Source of the DNA: Phytobacter massiliensis JC163
GTDB taxonomy: Bacteria > Pseudomonadota > Gammaproteobacteria > Enterobacterales > Enterobacteriaceae
Reading direction: 5' to 3'
Length of the DNA: 58,244 bases
Assembly: GCF_000321045.1 (NCBI RefSeq)
Contig: NZ_HE578949.1
Span: 163,205-221,448 of the forward strand
In this document: positions 23,192 through 34,200 of the stretch, in pieces
Numbering within the stretch: the first letter of the stretch is position 1
How the letters are laid out: the number at the start of each line of letters is the position of its first letter
The notes under the pieces: model-generated
The model's input: the letters and a program-made list of their open reading frames with translations, nothing else
Database searches by the model: none
Told to the model about the DNA's origin: nothing
Made by a program: the position numbers and the translations under genes

Positions 23192-23476
23192 ATGCTTCAA
23201 AGTAACGAATATTTTTCCGGTAAAGTGAAGTCCATTGGTTTTACCAGCAGCAGCACCGGTCGCGCCAGCGTCGGCGTGATGGTCGAAGGGGAGTACACTT
23301 TCGGCACCGCGCAGCCTGAGGAGATGACCGTAATAAGCGGCGCTCTGCACGTACTGTTGCCAGGGGAAACCGAATGGAAAACCTACTCTGCGGGTGAAGT
23401 GTTCAATGTTGCAGGCCAGAGCGAATTCCACCTGCAGGTGGCTGAACCGACCTCTTATCTCTGCCGTTATCTGTAA
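23192..23476 (+). CDS. ppnP: Pyrimidine/purine nucleoside phosphorylase PpnP (YaiE)
   Basis: PpnP cleaves a broad set of nucleosides with phosphate. The 94-residue cupin-fold protein equals the E. coli length. Recognisable blocks are [37 protein letters not shown] and the C-terminal [11 protein letters not shown]. The ATG at 23192 follows GTAAGGGGCG. It is followed by a REP-like repeat and the convergent rdgC gene. Confidence 0.95.
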   Translation: MLQSNEYFSGKVKSIGFTSSSTGRASVGVMVEGEYTFGTAQPEEMTVISGALHVLLPGETEWKTYSAGEVFNVAGQSEFHLQVAEPTSYLCRYL

Positions 23477-23493
23477 AAATAACGTGGTTTCGT

Positions 23494-23556
23494 CGCCCGG
23501 AGAAGGCAACGCCGCATCCGGGAATGTCCCGGGTGCGCTTACGCTTACCCGGGCAA
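23494..23556. repeat. REP/BIME-like repeat between ppnP and rdgC
   Basis: Two inward-facing copies of a CCCGG-rich module (GCCCGGAGAAGGCAACGCCG, then CCGGGTGCG...CCCGGGC) lie between convergent genes, the usual place of enterobacterial REP elements that stabilise 3' ends. Confidence 0.6.
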
Positions 23557-23597
23557 ATCGTGCAGTGATGCGGTTTTTGTTACCCGGACAAAATCCG

Positions 23598-24508
23598 TTA
23601 ACGCTGAGCTTCGCCGCCTAAACCTTCAACGAGGCTCTGAATTAAGGCTGCCAGTTCCCCGGTCATCAGAATAAAGTCGGCGTCAAAGCGCTGCGCCACA
23701 TCTTCACGATCGATATCTTCATTCTGGTCGCGCAGTTCATCAGCGAATTTCAGGCGCTTGATTGAACCATCCTCGCAGACCACAAACTGGATGCGCTGCT
23801 GCCAGTCGAGGGCCAGTTTGGTGACCACTTTACCCGCTTCGATATGCACCGCGATCTCGTCGCTCACCAGATCCTGTTTCTTACAGCGGATTACGCCGCC
23901 ATCTTCCAGCATCGCTTTCAGCTCTGCTTCGTCAAGCAGCTGGAAGCCCTGCGCTACCGTACCGGAACGCACCCACTCGGTCAGCGTCAGTTCGATAGGG
24001 TTTTCCAGCGTCAGCGGCACTACCGGCAGCGAACCAAGGCTTTTACGCAGCAGCGCCAGGGTATCTTCGGCTTTCTTCGCGCTGGCGCAGTCGACCATAA
24101 TCAGCCCGTTAACGGTGTCGATCCACATCATCGTCTGGCTGAAGCGGCTAAAGGCGCGCGGCAACAGCGAGTGCAGCACCTCGTCTTTCAGCGAATCTTT
24201 TTCGGTTTTTTTCAGTTTGCGGCCCTGTTCGGCCTCAAGACGGGAGATCTTCGCTTCCAGCGCCTGTTTGATAACGGGGGAGGGCAGGATCTTCTCTTCT
24301 TTGCGGGCGCTGATAATAATCTGACCGTTGGCGGTATGGGTCAGCGCGTCGCTGTGTGAGCCCATCGGTGGAACCCACCCGGTTTTCGCCATATCCTGAC
24401 TACCGCACGGAGTAAACGATAGTGGGGCAAGCTGTTTTCCATCTCTTCGGCGCGCAACGCTACATCGCGGCTAAGACGGTATACCATTAAATTTTTAAAC
24501 CACAGCAT
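23598..24508 (-). pseudogene. rdgC: Recombination-associated protein RdgC, frameshifted
   Basis: RdgC is a ring-shaped, non-sequence-specific DNA-binding protein on the nucleoid that limits RecA activity. The body from [17 protein letters not shown] to GLGGEAQR is intact and nearly identical to E. coli. The first 30 or so codons ([24 protein letters not shown]) are in another frame. The break is at a T4 run (24435-24438, plus strand) needing one more base, which gives [21 protein letters not shown] like E. coli. The repaired length is 303 residues, the same as E. coli. The start is the ATG at 24508. Confidence 0.92.
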
Positions 24509-24606
24509 GATTTTTTCCACGGCCTTGTCGTTAAATGCAGCGGGCATGATACCCAATTGTCGCCGCGCTTGCATGTGAATGGTTGTCCAACTATGAGGAG
24601 CATTGT

Positions 24607-25514
24607 GTGCGTATTGGTATCGATTTAGGTGGCACCAAAACAGAGGTTATCGCATTGAGCGAGAGCGGTGACGAACTTTTTTCGTCACCGGCAGGCCACG
24701 CCGCGTGATTACCACCAGACTATTGAGCTGATTGCGTCGCTGGTCGATTTAGCCGAAAAAGAGACCGGCCAGACCGGGACGGTAGGCATGGGGATCCCCG
24801 GTTCGATATCGCCTTATACCGGCGTGGTGAAAAAACGCCAACTCCACCTGGCTTAACGGCAAGCCGTTTGATAAGGACTTAAGCCAGCGGCTACAGCGTG
24901 AAGTACGGCTGGCAAACGATGCCAACTGTCTGGCGGTATCCGAGGCGGTGGATGGCGCGGCGGCAGGGGCACAAACCGTATTCGCGGTGATCATTGGCAC
25001 CGGCTGCGGCGCGGGCGTAGCGCTTAACGGGCGATCGCATATCGGCGGCAACGGCACGGCAGGCGAGTGGGGTCATAACCCGCTGCCGTGGATGGACGAA
25101 GACGAACTGAAATACCGGGTGGAAGTACCCTGCTACTGCGGTAAGCAGGGCTGTATTGAAACGTTTATCTCTGGCACCGGTTTCGGCACCGATTATCAGC
25201 GGTTAAGCGGCAAGGCGTTAAAAGGCAGCGAAATCATTCGTCTGGTAGAAGAACAGGACGCGGTGGCGGAGCTGGCATTAAGCCGTTACGAACTGCGGCT
25301 GGCGAAGTCGCTGGCGCACGTCATCAATATTCTCGACCCGGATGTGATTGTGCTGGGCGGGGGAATGAGTAACGTCGAGCGTCTATACAAAACCGTGCCT
25401 GCCCTGGTGAAAAACTGGGTCTTCGGCGGCGAATGCGAAACCCCCATTCGTAAAGCGCTGCACGGCGACTCCAGCGGCGTGCGCGGCGCCGCCTGGCTGT
25501 GGCCAGCAGAGTAA
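24607..25514 (+). pseudogene. mak: Fructokinase Mak, two frameshifts
   Basis: Mak is a cytosolic ROK-family kinase that phosphorylates fructose and mannose. The start GTG at 24607 gives [16 protein letters not shown] with the ATP-binding GGTKTE. The frame is lost at a T6 run (24677-24682) and again at an A6 run (24830-24835), each one base too long. Between them the frame reads [16 protein letters not shown]...[13 protein letters not shown]. After the second, [20 protein letters not shown] continues into the intact body. That body has the ROK zinc motif [15 protein letters not shown] and the catalytic block [15 protein letters not shown]. With both bases removed the protein has 301 residues (E. 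coli 302). Confidence 0.92.
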
Positions 25515-25520
25515 TGCTTT

Positions 25521-25567
25521 AGCGCACATCAGGGCTACGCAGGTAGCCCTGATAAGGCGCGTGCGCT
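25521..25567. repeat. Nested inverted repeat (REP-like) after mak
   Basis: ATCAGGGCTAC and GTAGCCCTGAT form a perfect 11-base-pair stem with a four-base loop. An outer pair AGCGCAC/GTGCGCT surrounds it, giving a long cruciform. No T run follows. Confidence 0.6.
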
Positions 25568-25763
25568 GAATCAGGGGAAGTCAACAGGCACTTCCCATAT
25601 TAGCTATACTTAGCAGGGCACCTCTTCGCCATTTTTCTCAGATTATGCGTGCATGGTTGCACATCAGGTTTTAGAACCCGGATAACAATATTGACGCCCG
25701 GAAAGCGCTCTTCTTTTAGACAATCATAACAGTCCAGTAATAACTCTGATAAGGGCCTGAATG

Positions 25764-27146
25764 ATGGAAGTTTTCCTTGAGAGAATGAAAGATGAATGGG
25801 CGCAGTTAATCACCGAAACTGCTCCCGATATCCGCGTCCTCACCGCCGGGATTGCGCAGCAACATGCAGAGATGTTAAGCCGTGAATTTTATCGCATTGT
25901 TCTCGCCGATCCTCACGCGGAAGAATATCTGACGAATGAGCAGGTGGAAAAGCATCTGACGCACTCGCTACAGCTGTGGGTGCAGGAGGTGCTCTCCTGT
26001 CCTGCTGAAAATATTGACCAGGCAATAAAGACGCAGCACCGTGTTGCTGAAGTGCATTCGCGTATCGGTATTCCGGTGGAACTGGTTGAGATGGGTTTTC
26101 GCGTCCTGAAAAAGCTGCTATTTCCGGTTATTAATATCAGCCAGCTTAAACCAGAAGAGAAACTCGCTATCTATCATTTTGCGATTAATAGTATCGATCT
26201 TTCAATGGAAGTGATGTCGCGGGCCTTTTCGTTTATTGAGAGCAGTTCCGGTAAAGAAGATGAAAACTATCGCATCTTCTCGCTGCTGGAAAATGCAGAA
26301 GAGGAAAAAGAGCGTCAGATTGCCGCTCTCCTTACATGGGAGATGGATATTGTTTACAAGGTCATGCTGAATTCCGACCTTGGAAATAGCCTGCCGCTTA
26401 GCCAGGCGGAGTTTGGTCTGTGGTTTAATCATAAAGGCCGTCATTATTTTAGTGGTATAGCTGAGGTAGGGCACATTTCCAGACTTATCAAGGGGTTTGA
26501 TGAGCTTTTCTGGGAGACGCGCATGTCGCCCCGCGCGCTGACCAATAAAACGCTACGGGTTCAGTTTCTGCTGCAGACGCGAAATACACAGTCGCAGATC
26601 ATTACCTTGCTTCGTGAGCTCTTTGATAAGGTGTCACGACATGAGGTAGGTATGGATGTTCTGACAAAACTGCTTAACCGCCGTTTCCTGCCCACGATTT
26701 TTAAGCGGGAAATTGCCCACGCTAATCGTGCGCACACGCCCTTATCTATGCTGATCATTGACGTAGATAAATTTAAAGAGATCAATGATACCTGGGGGCA
26801 CAACACTGGCGATGAGATATTACGGAATGTCTCGCAGGCCTTTTACGATAACGTTCGCAGCAGCGATTATGTTTTTCGTTATGGCGGTGATGAGTTCCTG
26901 ATTATATTAACTGAATTGACCGAAGTTGATACCTTGCGTATTGCTGAACGAATCCGTGTTCGCGTAGAGAAAATCCGTATTAAATCACCCACTGGCGAAA
27001 ATATACCCCTTTCCCTTTCGATAGGTGCAGCCATGTTCAACGGTCACCCGGATTATGAACGATTAATTCAGAGTGCTGATGAGGCCCTGTACATCGCCAA
27101 ACGGCGGGGGCGTAACTGCGTAGAGTTGTGGAGAGATACGCAGTAA
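25764..27146 (+). CDS. dosC: Haem-based oxygen-sensing diguanylate cyclase DosC (YddV)
   Basis: DosC makes cyclic di-GMP in response to O2 bound at its globin-coupled sensor. The 460-residue length equals that of E. coli. The globin domain (about 1-155) keeps Tyr43 (EFYRI), Leu65 (EKHL) and the haem-ligand His98 (RVAEVHSRIG) at the same positions as in E. coli. A middle domain (170-290) contains SLLENAEEEKERQI and FNHKGRHYFSGIAEVGHISR. The GGDEF domain has IDVDKFKEINDTWGHNTGDE and RYGGDEFLII. ATG 25764 is chosen by alignment; 25761 is also an ATG. It lies 33 bases upstream of dosP. The pair lies between mak and sbcC, where E. coli has araJ, and the DNA is AT-richer than in flanking genes. Confidence 0.95.
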   Translation: MEVFLERMKDEWAQLITETAPDIRVLTAGIAQQHAEMLSREFYRIVLADPHAEEYLTNEQVEKHLTHSLQLWVQEVLSCPAENIDQAIKTQHRVAEVHSRIGIPVELVEMGFRVLKKLLFPVINISQLKPEEKLAIYHFAINSIDLSMEVMSRAFSFIESSSGKEDENYRIFSLLENAEEEKERQIAALLTWEMDIVYKVMLNSDLGNSLPLSQAEFGLWFNHKGRHYFSGIAEVGHISRLIKGFDELFWETRMSPRALTNKTLRVQFLLQTRNTQSQIITLLRELFDKVSRHEVGMDVLTKLLNRRFLPTIFKREIAHANRAHTPLSMLIIDVDKFKEINDTWGHNTGDEILRNVSQAFYDNVRSSDYVFRYGGDEFLIILTELTEVDTLRIAERIRVRVEKIRIKSPTGENIPLSLSIGAAMFNGHPDYERLIQSADEALYIAKRRGRNCVELWRDTQ

Positions 27147-27179
27147 AAAACGCCGCTCCCTGTCATGAGAAGGTGAATA

Positions 27180-29599
27180 ATGAAAGCCATTGAACAGACA
27201 CAGCATGATGACGGTATACTTTTCCCTGCTCTTGAACAAAATATGATGGCGGTGGTGCTGATTGATGAAAAGGATCGGATCCTGTTCTTCAATGCCGCCG
27301 CGGAGAAATTATGGGGCTACGCTAAAGGCGACGTGCTGGGTAAAAATGTGTCTATGCTGGTGCCGCGTTCTTTACGCAGCAAGCACAGCGGGTATATTCA
27401 ACATAATCGTCAGGGTGGGGAGCCGCGGGTCGTCGGCATGAGCCGTGACTTACTGCTTGAGAAGAAAGACGGCAGTATCATCTGGTCACGTTTTTCTCTG
27501 TCGAAAGTGAATACGCAGGGAAAAATTTATTATCTGGCGCTGGCCCGTGACGTCAGCGCGGAAGTAGAACAAAGAGAGCAAAAACGGCTGCTCATCATTG
27601 CGGTAGACCATATCGATCGGCCCGTTGTCGTACTGGATGTCCGGCGGCGTATTGTCCAGTTTAATCAGTCGTTTACTGAAATGTTTGGCTTTCAGCTTAA
27701 TGAAGCGACCGGACAATTGCCTGACACATTACTCCGCTTTTCAGCACAGCCAGCCGATAACCTTTTACGCATGCAGCAAATGCTGTGGCAAGGCCGACGC
27801 GATCAGGGTGAGTTTCTGGTTCATAATCGGGCAGACGAACAGATTTGGGTCAAAGCGTCTATTAATCCCGTGCTCGATGAAGAGGGTAATCTGCAAAATC
27901 TGGTAATGACATTCTCAGATATTACTGAGGATCGCCAAATCCGCGAACTTGAATTGAATGTGCTGGCCGCAATGTGTAGTACATTAACCTTTGAAGAGGT
28001 CGGTAATATTATTTGTCACAATATTGAGTCGGTGATTAAAGATGCGCATGTCAGTTTATATACGCTGACAAATAATGTACCTCAACGCTGGGCGTCGTCC
28101 TCCGAAAAAAATTAAGTCATCAATCGACAGGGCATTTATTAACGCTGCGCCAGAAAGATGGCACGGAGACGGGGAGGTTAATTATTCGCTTTGTACCCGG
28201 CAGAGAAACGCGCGCTTTTATCGAACGGGTGGCGGATATCAGCCAGCATCTTGCTGCACTGGCGCTTGAGCAGGAAAATAGCCGCCAGCGTATTGAACAC
28301 CTTATTATGTTTGATCCCCTGACCGGTCTGCCGAATCGGAACAGTTTGCACGACTATCTGGATCAGCCTCGTGCCAACGCTGAGCACTGGGCTCCTGTCC
28401 TCTTCCTCATCAATGTGGATCATTTTTACGACGTCATCGACAGTCACGGCTATGCCGAGGCGGAACATGCGTTGTTAAAAGTGGTCAATCGCATCTGCAA
28501 TCGGCTCAGACCTGGTCAATTCCTTAGCCGCACGGACAGTACCAAATTCGTGCTGGTCAGTGATGACAACAACGTCGACAGCATTATTCAGCAGGCGGAA
28601 GAGTTGCGTGCCGCTGTTGCCCTTCCCGTGCAGGTAAACGATGCGGAAATCGCCTTGTCTTTGAGTATTGGTATCAGCCACGAAGCGGGAAAACATCGGG
28701 ACTATTTACTTTCGACGGCCCACTACGCGATGGACTATATCCGTAAAACGGGCGGCAACGGCTGGCAGTTTTTCAACCAGGAAATGAACCGGAAAGCGAC
28801 GGAGCGGCAACAGATGAGCGCCGCGCTTAAACGGGCCATTACCGACAATCGCCTTCGTCTCGTTTATCAACCGCAGATCCTGGCGGATAGCGGGGCATTG
28901 TATGGTTTCGAGGCGCTTCTTCGCTGGAATGACCCGGTACATGGGGAGGTGCCGCCGTCTCGTTTTATCCCGCTTGCCGAAGAGGTAGGGGAAATTGAGA
29001 ACATTGGTCAGTGGGTGTTCCGTGAAGCCTGTCGGCAACTGGCCGAATGGAACAGCATGTCGCTCGCCATCCCAACCATCTCGGTCAACCTGTCCGCGCT
29101 CCATTTTCGTAGTAACCAGCTCCCCGATCAGGTATCCCATGCGCTGGAGGCGTTCGCAATCAAAGGCGAACAGATAATCGTCGAGATCACCGAAAGCATG
29201 ATGATGGAACAAAATGAGGAAATCATTGGCCGTATCCAGCGGTTACGCGATATGGGGGTGGGGCTGTCAATCGATGATTTTGGCACGGGGTTTTCCGGGC
29301 TTTCGAAGCTGGTGACGCTACCCGTGACAGAAATTAAAATCGACAGAAGCTTTGTCGCACAATCGCTGAAAGAGGAGCGTATCCGTTTTCTGCTGGAATC
29401 TATTACGCGGATTGGCCAGAGCTTTAACCTGAACGTGGTGGCCGAAGGGGTAGAAAATAAAGAGCAGCTCCAGTTACTGCGTAAACTTCGCTGCCCGGTA
29501 ATTCAGGGATATTTCTATTCGAAACCCCTTCCAGCAGACCAGATCCCTGAATGGTATCGCGCGGTTCTGCCGGGTTACGCTGACTTGTCTGGCGAGTAA
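27180..29599 (+). pseudogene. dosP: Haem-based oxygen-sensing c-di-GMP phosphodiesterase DosP, frameshifted
   Basis: DosP hydrolyses cyclic di-GMP to pGpG, stimulated by O2. The first part (311 residues as read) has PAS-A with the haem ligands His69 and Met87 and the gas-contacting Arg89 (E. coli literature His77, Met95, Arg97), then PAS-B. The frame is lost in an A7 run (28105-28111). One more A gives EKKLSHQSTGHLLTLRQKDG and joins the GAF-like region to a degenerate GGDEF (SRTDSTKFVL in place of GGDEF). A complete EAL domain follows: EALLRW, VEITESMMME, SIDDFGTGFSG, EIKIDRSF, VVAEGVE. The repaired length is 806 residues (E. coli about 800). It is co-transcribed with dosC by spacing. Confidence 0.92.
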
Positions 29600-29623
29600 G
29601 CGCACTGCCGTGCCTTTCTCTTA

Positions 29624-29653
29624 TGTTCACCCTCTCCACAGAAAGGGTGAACA
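29624..29653. terminator. Hairpin between convergent dosP and sbcC
   Basis: TGTTCACCCT/AGGGTGAACA, a perfect ten-base-pair stem with a ten-base loop, sits between the two gene ends. There is no T run, so termination is only probable. Confidence 0.5.
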
Positions 29654-29660
29654 GGGCGCG

Positions 29661-32600
29661 TCAGCTATTTGCCTCCACGGCAAACGCTTTATCCAGCTTG
29701 CTGAACCCCAGCCCGTTGACCTTTCTGACCTTAATCTGCACCGGAATGCGCTCTTTCATCGCCTCGACGTGGCTAATGACGCCAATCGTCTTGCCGGTGG
29801 CGTTGAGGGCGTCCAGCGCGTCGAGCGCGGTGTCCAGCGTTTCGCTATCCAGCGTGCCGAAGCCTTCATCAAGGAACAGGGAGTCGATACGCGTTTTATG
29901 GCTCACCAGGTCCGACAGGGCCAGCGCCAGCGCAAGGCTCACCAGGAAGCTTTCGCCGCCGGAAAGGGTACGGGTGTCGCGCACCGCATCCGCCTGCCAC
30001 GTATCCACCACTTCCAGCTCCAGCGCCTCGCTGGCTTTGCGTTTGAGCAGATAGCGCCCGTGCAGCCGGGTCAGCTGATTATTGGCCAGCCATACCAGGT
30101 TATCCAGGGTCAGCCCCTGAGCGAATTTGCGGAATTTGTCCCCCTCCCTGGAGCCAATCAGGGCATTGAGGTGGCCCCAGTCTTCGCAGCGCGCCGACGT
30201 GTGTTCGATCTGCTCCATCAGTGCCGACAGACGCTGGCGGTTATCCGCATCCTGTTTCAACTGCTGGCGATACTCGCCCTGGCGGGAGGCGTTGTCGCGT
30301 AGCTGCTGCGCTAGCGCGGCAAGGATCTCGCGGCACTGTTCTACCGTCAGGTCCGCGCTCATGGCCGCAGGAGGCTGCGCCAGGTGGGCATTCAGCGTCT
30401 GCTGTGCGCTGGCGACCAGGGTTTGCGCCTGCTGGCAATGCGTCTCAAGCTGCTGGCGAAGCTGTTCAAGTCGGGTACGCTCGCTATCGTCAAGCAGCGC
30501 ATCAACAAAAGCCTGCTGGTCGGCAAAGGGGCTTTGCGCCAGCGCGTCGGCAAACTGTTTTTCCAGCGCCTCAAGCCGTTCGCGTTCGGCAACACGCTGC
30601 TGCTGTAGCGTCTGCCACTGGCTCTGTAGCGATACACAGTCGTTATGCACCTGCCGCCAGTTCTCCAGCGCGACGGGCTGGCTGTTTTCTGTCTCTGGCT
30701 CGTCAGGCAGCGTGTCCAGAAGGGGCATAAGCTGCGCAATACGGTCGTGCAGGGCGGTAAACGCCGTCTGCTTTTCCTGCCACAGCTGCGCTTCGCGGGT
30801 CCGTTCCGCCAGCCACTGGGCCTCTTCCCCCTCCGGCGGCAGCGTCAGGTTCAGCGGCGCAAGCAGGGCGGCAAGGTGGGCGCGACGGCTGGCGGCAGCC
30901 TGCTGATACTGGGCGGCCTGCTGGTGCAGTTCGTTGAGCTGGGCTTGTAACGTCTGGCGCTGGCTTAACTGATAGAGCTGGTGCTCATAAGCGTCCTGGG
31001 CGGCCTGCCAGCTGGCGATCTCCTGCTCCGGTTGCAGGGTAATACCCAGCTCGTCGCATACCTGCGCCCACGCCTGGCGCAGCGTTTGCTCATCCTGCTG
31101 GAGGGTTTTTGCTTCCAGCTCGTCCTTCTCATAGCGCTCCGCCAGCGCTTTCAGCCGCTCGCCCAGGGCGATTCCCGCCTCTTTTACCTGGCGGACGTCG
31201 AGATCCAGCGCGTCGCGCCGGGCGTGATTGACCCCCGGCACAATCGCCTGATAAGCGGCAATGGCGGGGTGCTCAGTCGACCCGCAAAGGGGACAGGGTT
31301 GCCCGGCCTGCAGGCGCGCGCGCTCATTTTCCAGACTGTGGATACGGTCTTCCAGTTCGCATACGGTGCGCACTTCGCTCAACAGCTGGTTTTTTTCTTT
31401 GTACAGCGCGCGCTTGACGGCGAGTTCAGCGGCGAGCTTTTCCTGCTCCGTTTTCAGCTCGGCCAGGCTCTGCTGGCGCTGAACGAGCTGCTTTTGCAGC
31501 GGCGCGAAGCGGGCATGCAGCGCCAGAAGTTGTTGGCGTAGCGGGCGGTGCTGCGTACAGAGCGCCATCGCCGCTGCCACCTCCTCTGCGCTCATCTCCA
31601 GCGAGACGGCCATCAGGCCCCGCAGTTTTTGCTCGCTCTGTGCGATGCGCGTCTGCAGCGCCTGCCAGGGTTTTTTATCCTCTTCCTGCTGATTGAGCAT
31701 GGCGCGCCAGCCTGCCAGCTCGCTCTGCCAGCGCTCGAAACGGGCGTTTTCCGTAAGCCACTGTTTAACGACGCTCTGCTCGGTCATTAGCTGCCCCTGC
31801 TGCTGTAGGGCGCTTGCGCGAATGCGGCTGCGCACGGCGCGGCTGGCAAGTAAGCGAGCATTTACTTCTTCACTCTGCTGTTGGCTGCGCTGCCATAAGG
31901 CGCGCTGCTCCTGCATTCTTTCCCACACCGGGCGCAGCAGCAGGGCGGGCTGGGCGCGTTCGAGCAGGGTTAACTGCGGCTGTGCCCCGGCGAGCGCCTG
32001 TACGGCCTGTTCGTGGCCTGCCTGCGCGCTGTTGCACGCCGCCTGCAGTTCCTGGCGACGCGCCAGCCAGGTGTGACGGGCCTGGGCCTGCTGCTGTTCG
32101 GCAAGCAGGCGGCGCTCTTCGTCAGTAAGCGCCTGCAAACCTGCATTGAGGGCGTCACGCTGCTCATCGCTGAACAGGGCCACGCCTTCGGCCTGGGTTT
32201 GCAGCTTATCCAGCTCGTGGCGCGCGGCTTTATGTTTTTCAAACACATCGGCGGAGATAAGGCCGTAGATCTCGGTGCCGGTCAGCTCTTCAAGCAGCTC
32301 GGCCCGCTCTTTGGGTTTCGCATTAAGGAAGGCGGCAAATTGCCCCTGAGAGAGCAGCATCGAACGGGTGAAGCGGCCATAGTCCAGTCCGGTTAAGGTG
32401 GCGGTCAGATCCAGCTTATCTTTGACCTTGTCGGCAAGGATCTTACCGTCGGCGCACAGCGCCAGTTCCACACGCGGCGCCTGTAAATTGCCGTCTGCCT
32501 GGCCGCGCGCGCGGGTCTGGCTCCAGAAGGCGCGATAGGCGACCCCTTTGACCTCAAACTCCACCTCCGCCAGGCAGTCGGCGGTGTCGCGGGTCATCAG

Positions 32601-32810
32601 ATCGTTTTGCGACTGTGAAACGGTGTTCAGGCGCGGGGTTTCGTGATAAAGCGCCAGGCAGATGGCGTCCAGCAGGCTGGTTTTCCCCGCACCCGTTGGC
32701 CCCGTAATCGCAAACAGGCCGTTGCTGGCGAACGGCTCGGCGGTGAAATCAATTTTCCATTCGCCTTTCAGGGAGTTGATGTTTTTCAGGCGCAGGCTGA
32801 GGATTTTCAT
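29661..32810 (-). CDS. sbcC: Exonuclease subunit SbcC
   Basis: SbcC is the SMC/Rad50-like ATPase of the SbcCD nuclease, which cuts DNA hairpins and processes double-strand ends. The 1049 residues match E. coli (1048). Walker A is GPTGAGKTS (37-45). Two long coiled coils rich in Gln, Glu, Ala and Leu flank the zinc hook [11 protein letters not shown] near residue 500. The ABC signature [17 protein letters not shown] and Walker [13 protein letters not shown] lie near the C-terminus. The start overlaps the sbcD stop by four bases, so the pair is translationally coupled. Confidence 0.98.
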   Translation of the reverse strand: MKILSLRLKNINSLKGEWKIDFTAEPFASNGLFAITGPTGAGKTSLLDAICLALYHETPRLNTVSQSQNDLMTRDTADCLAEVEFEVKGVAYRAFWSQTRARGQADGNLQAPRVELALCADGKILADKVKDKLDLTATLTGLDYGRFTRSMLLSQGQFAAFLNAKPKERAELLEELTGTEIYGLISADVFEKHKAARHELDKLQTQAEGVALFSDEQRDALNAGLQALTDEERRLLAEQQQAQARHTWLARRQELQAACNSAQAGHEQAVQALAGAQPQLTLLERAQPALLLRPVWERMQEQRALWQRSQQQSEEVNARLLASRAVRSRIRASALQQQGQLMTEQSVVKQWLTENARFERWQSELAGWRAMLNQQEEDKKPWQALQTRIAQSEQKLRGLMAVSLEMSAEEVAAAMALCTQHRPLRQQLLALHARFAPLQKQLVQRQQSLAELKTEQEKLAAELAVKRALYKEKNQLLSEVRTVCELEDRIHSLENERARLQAGQPCPLCGSTEHPAIAAYQAIVPGVNHARRDALDLDVRQVKEAGIALGERLKALAERYEKDELEAKTLQQDEQTLRQAWAQVCDELGITLQPEQEIASWQAAQDAYEHQLYQLSQRQTLQAQLNELHQQAAQYQQAAASRRAHLAALLAPLNLTLPPEGEEAQWLAERTREAQLWQEKQTAFTALHDRIAQLMPLLDTLPDEPETENSQPVALENWRQVHNDCVSLQSQWQTLQQQRVAERERLEALEKQFADALAQSPFADQQAFVDALLDDSERTRLEQLRQQLETHCQQAQTLVASAQQTLNAHLAQPPAAMSADLTVEQCREILAALAQQLRDNASRQGEYRQQLKQDADNRQRLSALMEQIEHTSARCEDWGHLNALIGSREGDKFRKFAQGLTLDNLVWLANNQLTRLHGRYLLKRKASEALELEVVDTWQADAVRDTRTLSGGESFLVSLALALALSDLVSHKTRIDSLFLDEGFGTLDSETLDTALDALDALNATGKTIGVISHVEAMKERIPVQIKVRKVNGLGFSKLDKAFAVEANS

Positions 32811-34006
32811 AGGTCGCGCTCCTCCAGGCTGTACAGGGTTTCACGAAACAGCCCTTCAAGACGGGTCTGCTGTGCTGCGTCCAGCTCTTCGAGCGCCAGT
32901 CGGCGGGCGAACACCTCTTCTACTTTCAGCTCGCTTAAGGTCTCGCGCTGTTCGCCGGCCATGATACGCTCCCGCTGTTCGCGGCTGCGGCGTACCAGCA
33001 GTACTTCAACCGGCAGTTCAGCGGTCATCTGCTGGATTTTACGCTGGATATTGCCGAGATAATCCTCGCTGACGATTTCGATATCCAGCCAGACCGGGGG
33101 CTGGGACGGGGCGTGTCGCCACTGTTCAAGCTGGCTTTCAATGGACGCCAGATCGCCTTTTATTACCGCCAACGGCTGGGTAACCGGCACTTCCAGCTCG
33201 GTAACCTCTGCCAGCGCGCCGTTTTCGAATGTCACCAGGTTGACGCATTTGCGCCTGCCGGTTTCGTCAAAGCTCAGTGCGATGGGGGATCCGCAGTAGC
33301 GAATATGCGTCTGTCCGCCAATTTTCTGCGGGCGATGAATATGGCCCAGCGCAATATACTCAACGGGCGGGAAGTGCTGCGCCGGGAACGCGTCCAGCGT
33401 GCCGATATAGATTTCACGAACCGCGTCGCTTTTGCTTGCGCCGACGGTCGTTAAATGGCCGCTGGCGATAATCGGTAACGGGCGGTCGCCGCGCAGCGCG
33501 CAGGCCGCCTCATACTGTTGCTGATAATAGTCGGTGATGGCGGTCAGCAACTGGCGCTGCTTCTGCTGTCCGGATAGCCCGGCCTGGCTGGTGACGATGT
33601 CGCGCGGGCGTAAAAAGGGCACCGGGCAGAACACCGCCCCCGGCGAGCCGTCGCGCAGGGGCAGGAGGAACGGCGTCGCGCCTGCGGCGGCAACAACGGT
33701 GGTTTTCAGCCACGCCAGGATATCTTTAGACTCATTGAGCATGGCGACGGAGTCATGGTTGCCCGCCAGCACCACCAGCTGGCAGCCGGTTTGCTGCAGG
33801 TTCACCACAAAGCGGTTATAGAGTTCGCGGGCATAGCTGGGCGGGGAACCGGTATCGAAGATATCGCCCGCGACGATGATCGCGTCCACCTGCTGCTCTT
33901 GCGCGGTTTTCAGCAGCCAGTTGAGAAAGGCGTCATGTTCGGCGGCGCGGCTTTTGCTGTAAAAATTCTGACCGAGATGCCAGTCTGAGGTATGAATAAT
34001 GCGCAT
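32807..34006 (-). CDS. sbcD: Exonuclease subunit SbcD
   Basis: SbcD is the Mre11-like nuclease subunit of SbcCD. The 399-residue protein has the metallophosphoesterase motifs in order: [29 protein letters not shown] and ALGHIHRPQ, which bind two Mn ions. The C-terminal part (about 300-399) holds the SbcC-contacting region. The ATG at 34006 opens the operon; phoB is transcribed away from it across a 194-base spacer. Confidence 0.98.
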   Translation of the reverse strand: MRIIHTSDWHLGQNFYSKSRAAEHDAFLNWLLKTAQEQQVDAIIVAGDIFDTGSPPSYARELYNRFVVNLQQTGCQLVVLAGNHDSVAMLNESKDILAWLKTTVVAAAGATPFLLPLRDGSPGAVFCPVPFLRPRDIVTSQAGLSGQQKQRQLLTAITDYYQQQYEAACALRGDRPLPIIASGHLTTVGASKSDAVREIYIGTLDAFPAQHFPPVEYIALGHIHRPQKIGGQTHIRYCGSPIALSFDETGRRKCVNLVTFENGALAEVTELEVPVTQPLAVIKGDLASIESQLEQWRHAPSQPPVWLDIEIVSEDYLGNIQRKIQQMTAELPVEVLLVRRSREQRERIMAGEQRETLSELKVEEVFARRLALEELDAAQQTRLEGLFRETLYSLEERDL

Positions 34007-34124
34007 AGCGGTTCCATAGCAAAAAAGCGTGAACGGGATTATAACATTCAGAAGCGGGCGAGCCGCCAGCGAAAGCGCCGACCGCTGTCATAAAACAACG
34101 GCTTGGGTCATCTGTTGGTCATTT

Positions 34125-34158
34125 GTTTCATAAATCTGTCACAAAAGTGACGCATACT
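34125..34158 (+). promoter_or_regulatory. phoB promoter with Pho box
   Basis: GTTTCAT-AAAT-CTGTCAC-AAAA-GTGACGC gives tandem seven-base units spaced by four-base A/T tracts (34125-34153), a Pho box that allows PhoB autoactivation. A -10 like CATACT follows at once. It closely resembles the E. coli phoB promoter. Confidence 0.8.
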
Positions 34159-34200
34159 GGCGCCGCGATTGACTGATGACTTAATTAAACAGGGCAAATT

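Noticed and set aside
24668-24856. A small independent 62-codon gene inside mak
   Set aside because: Its residues align with Mak between two homopolymer shifts, so it is a piece of mak.
28229-29599. A separate GGDEF/EAL gene starting at 28229
   Set aside because: Upstream residues in the same frame (GHLLTLRQKDG...FIERVADIS) continue the DosP GAF region, so this is the C-terminal half of a frameshifted dosP.
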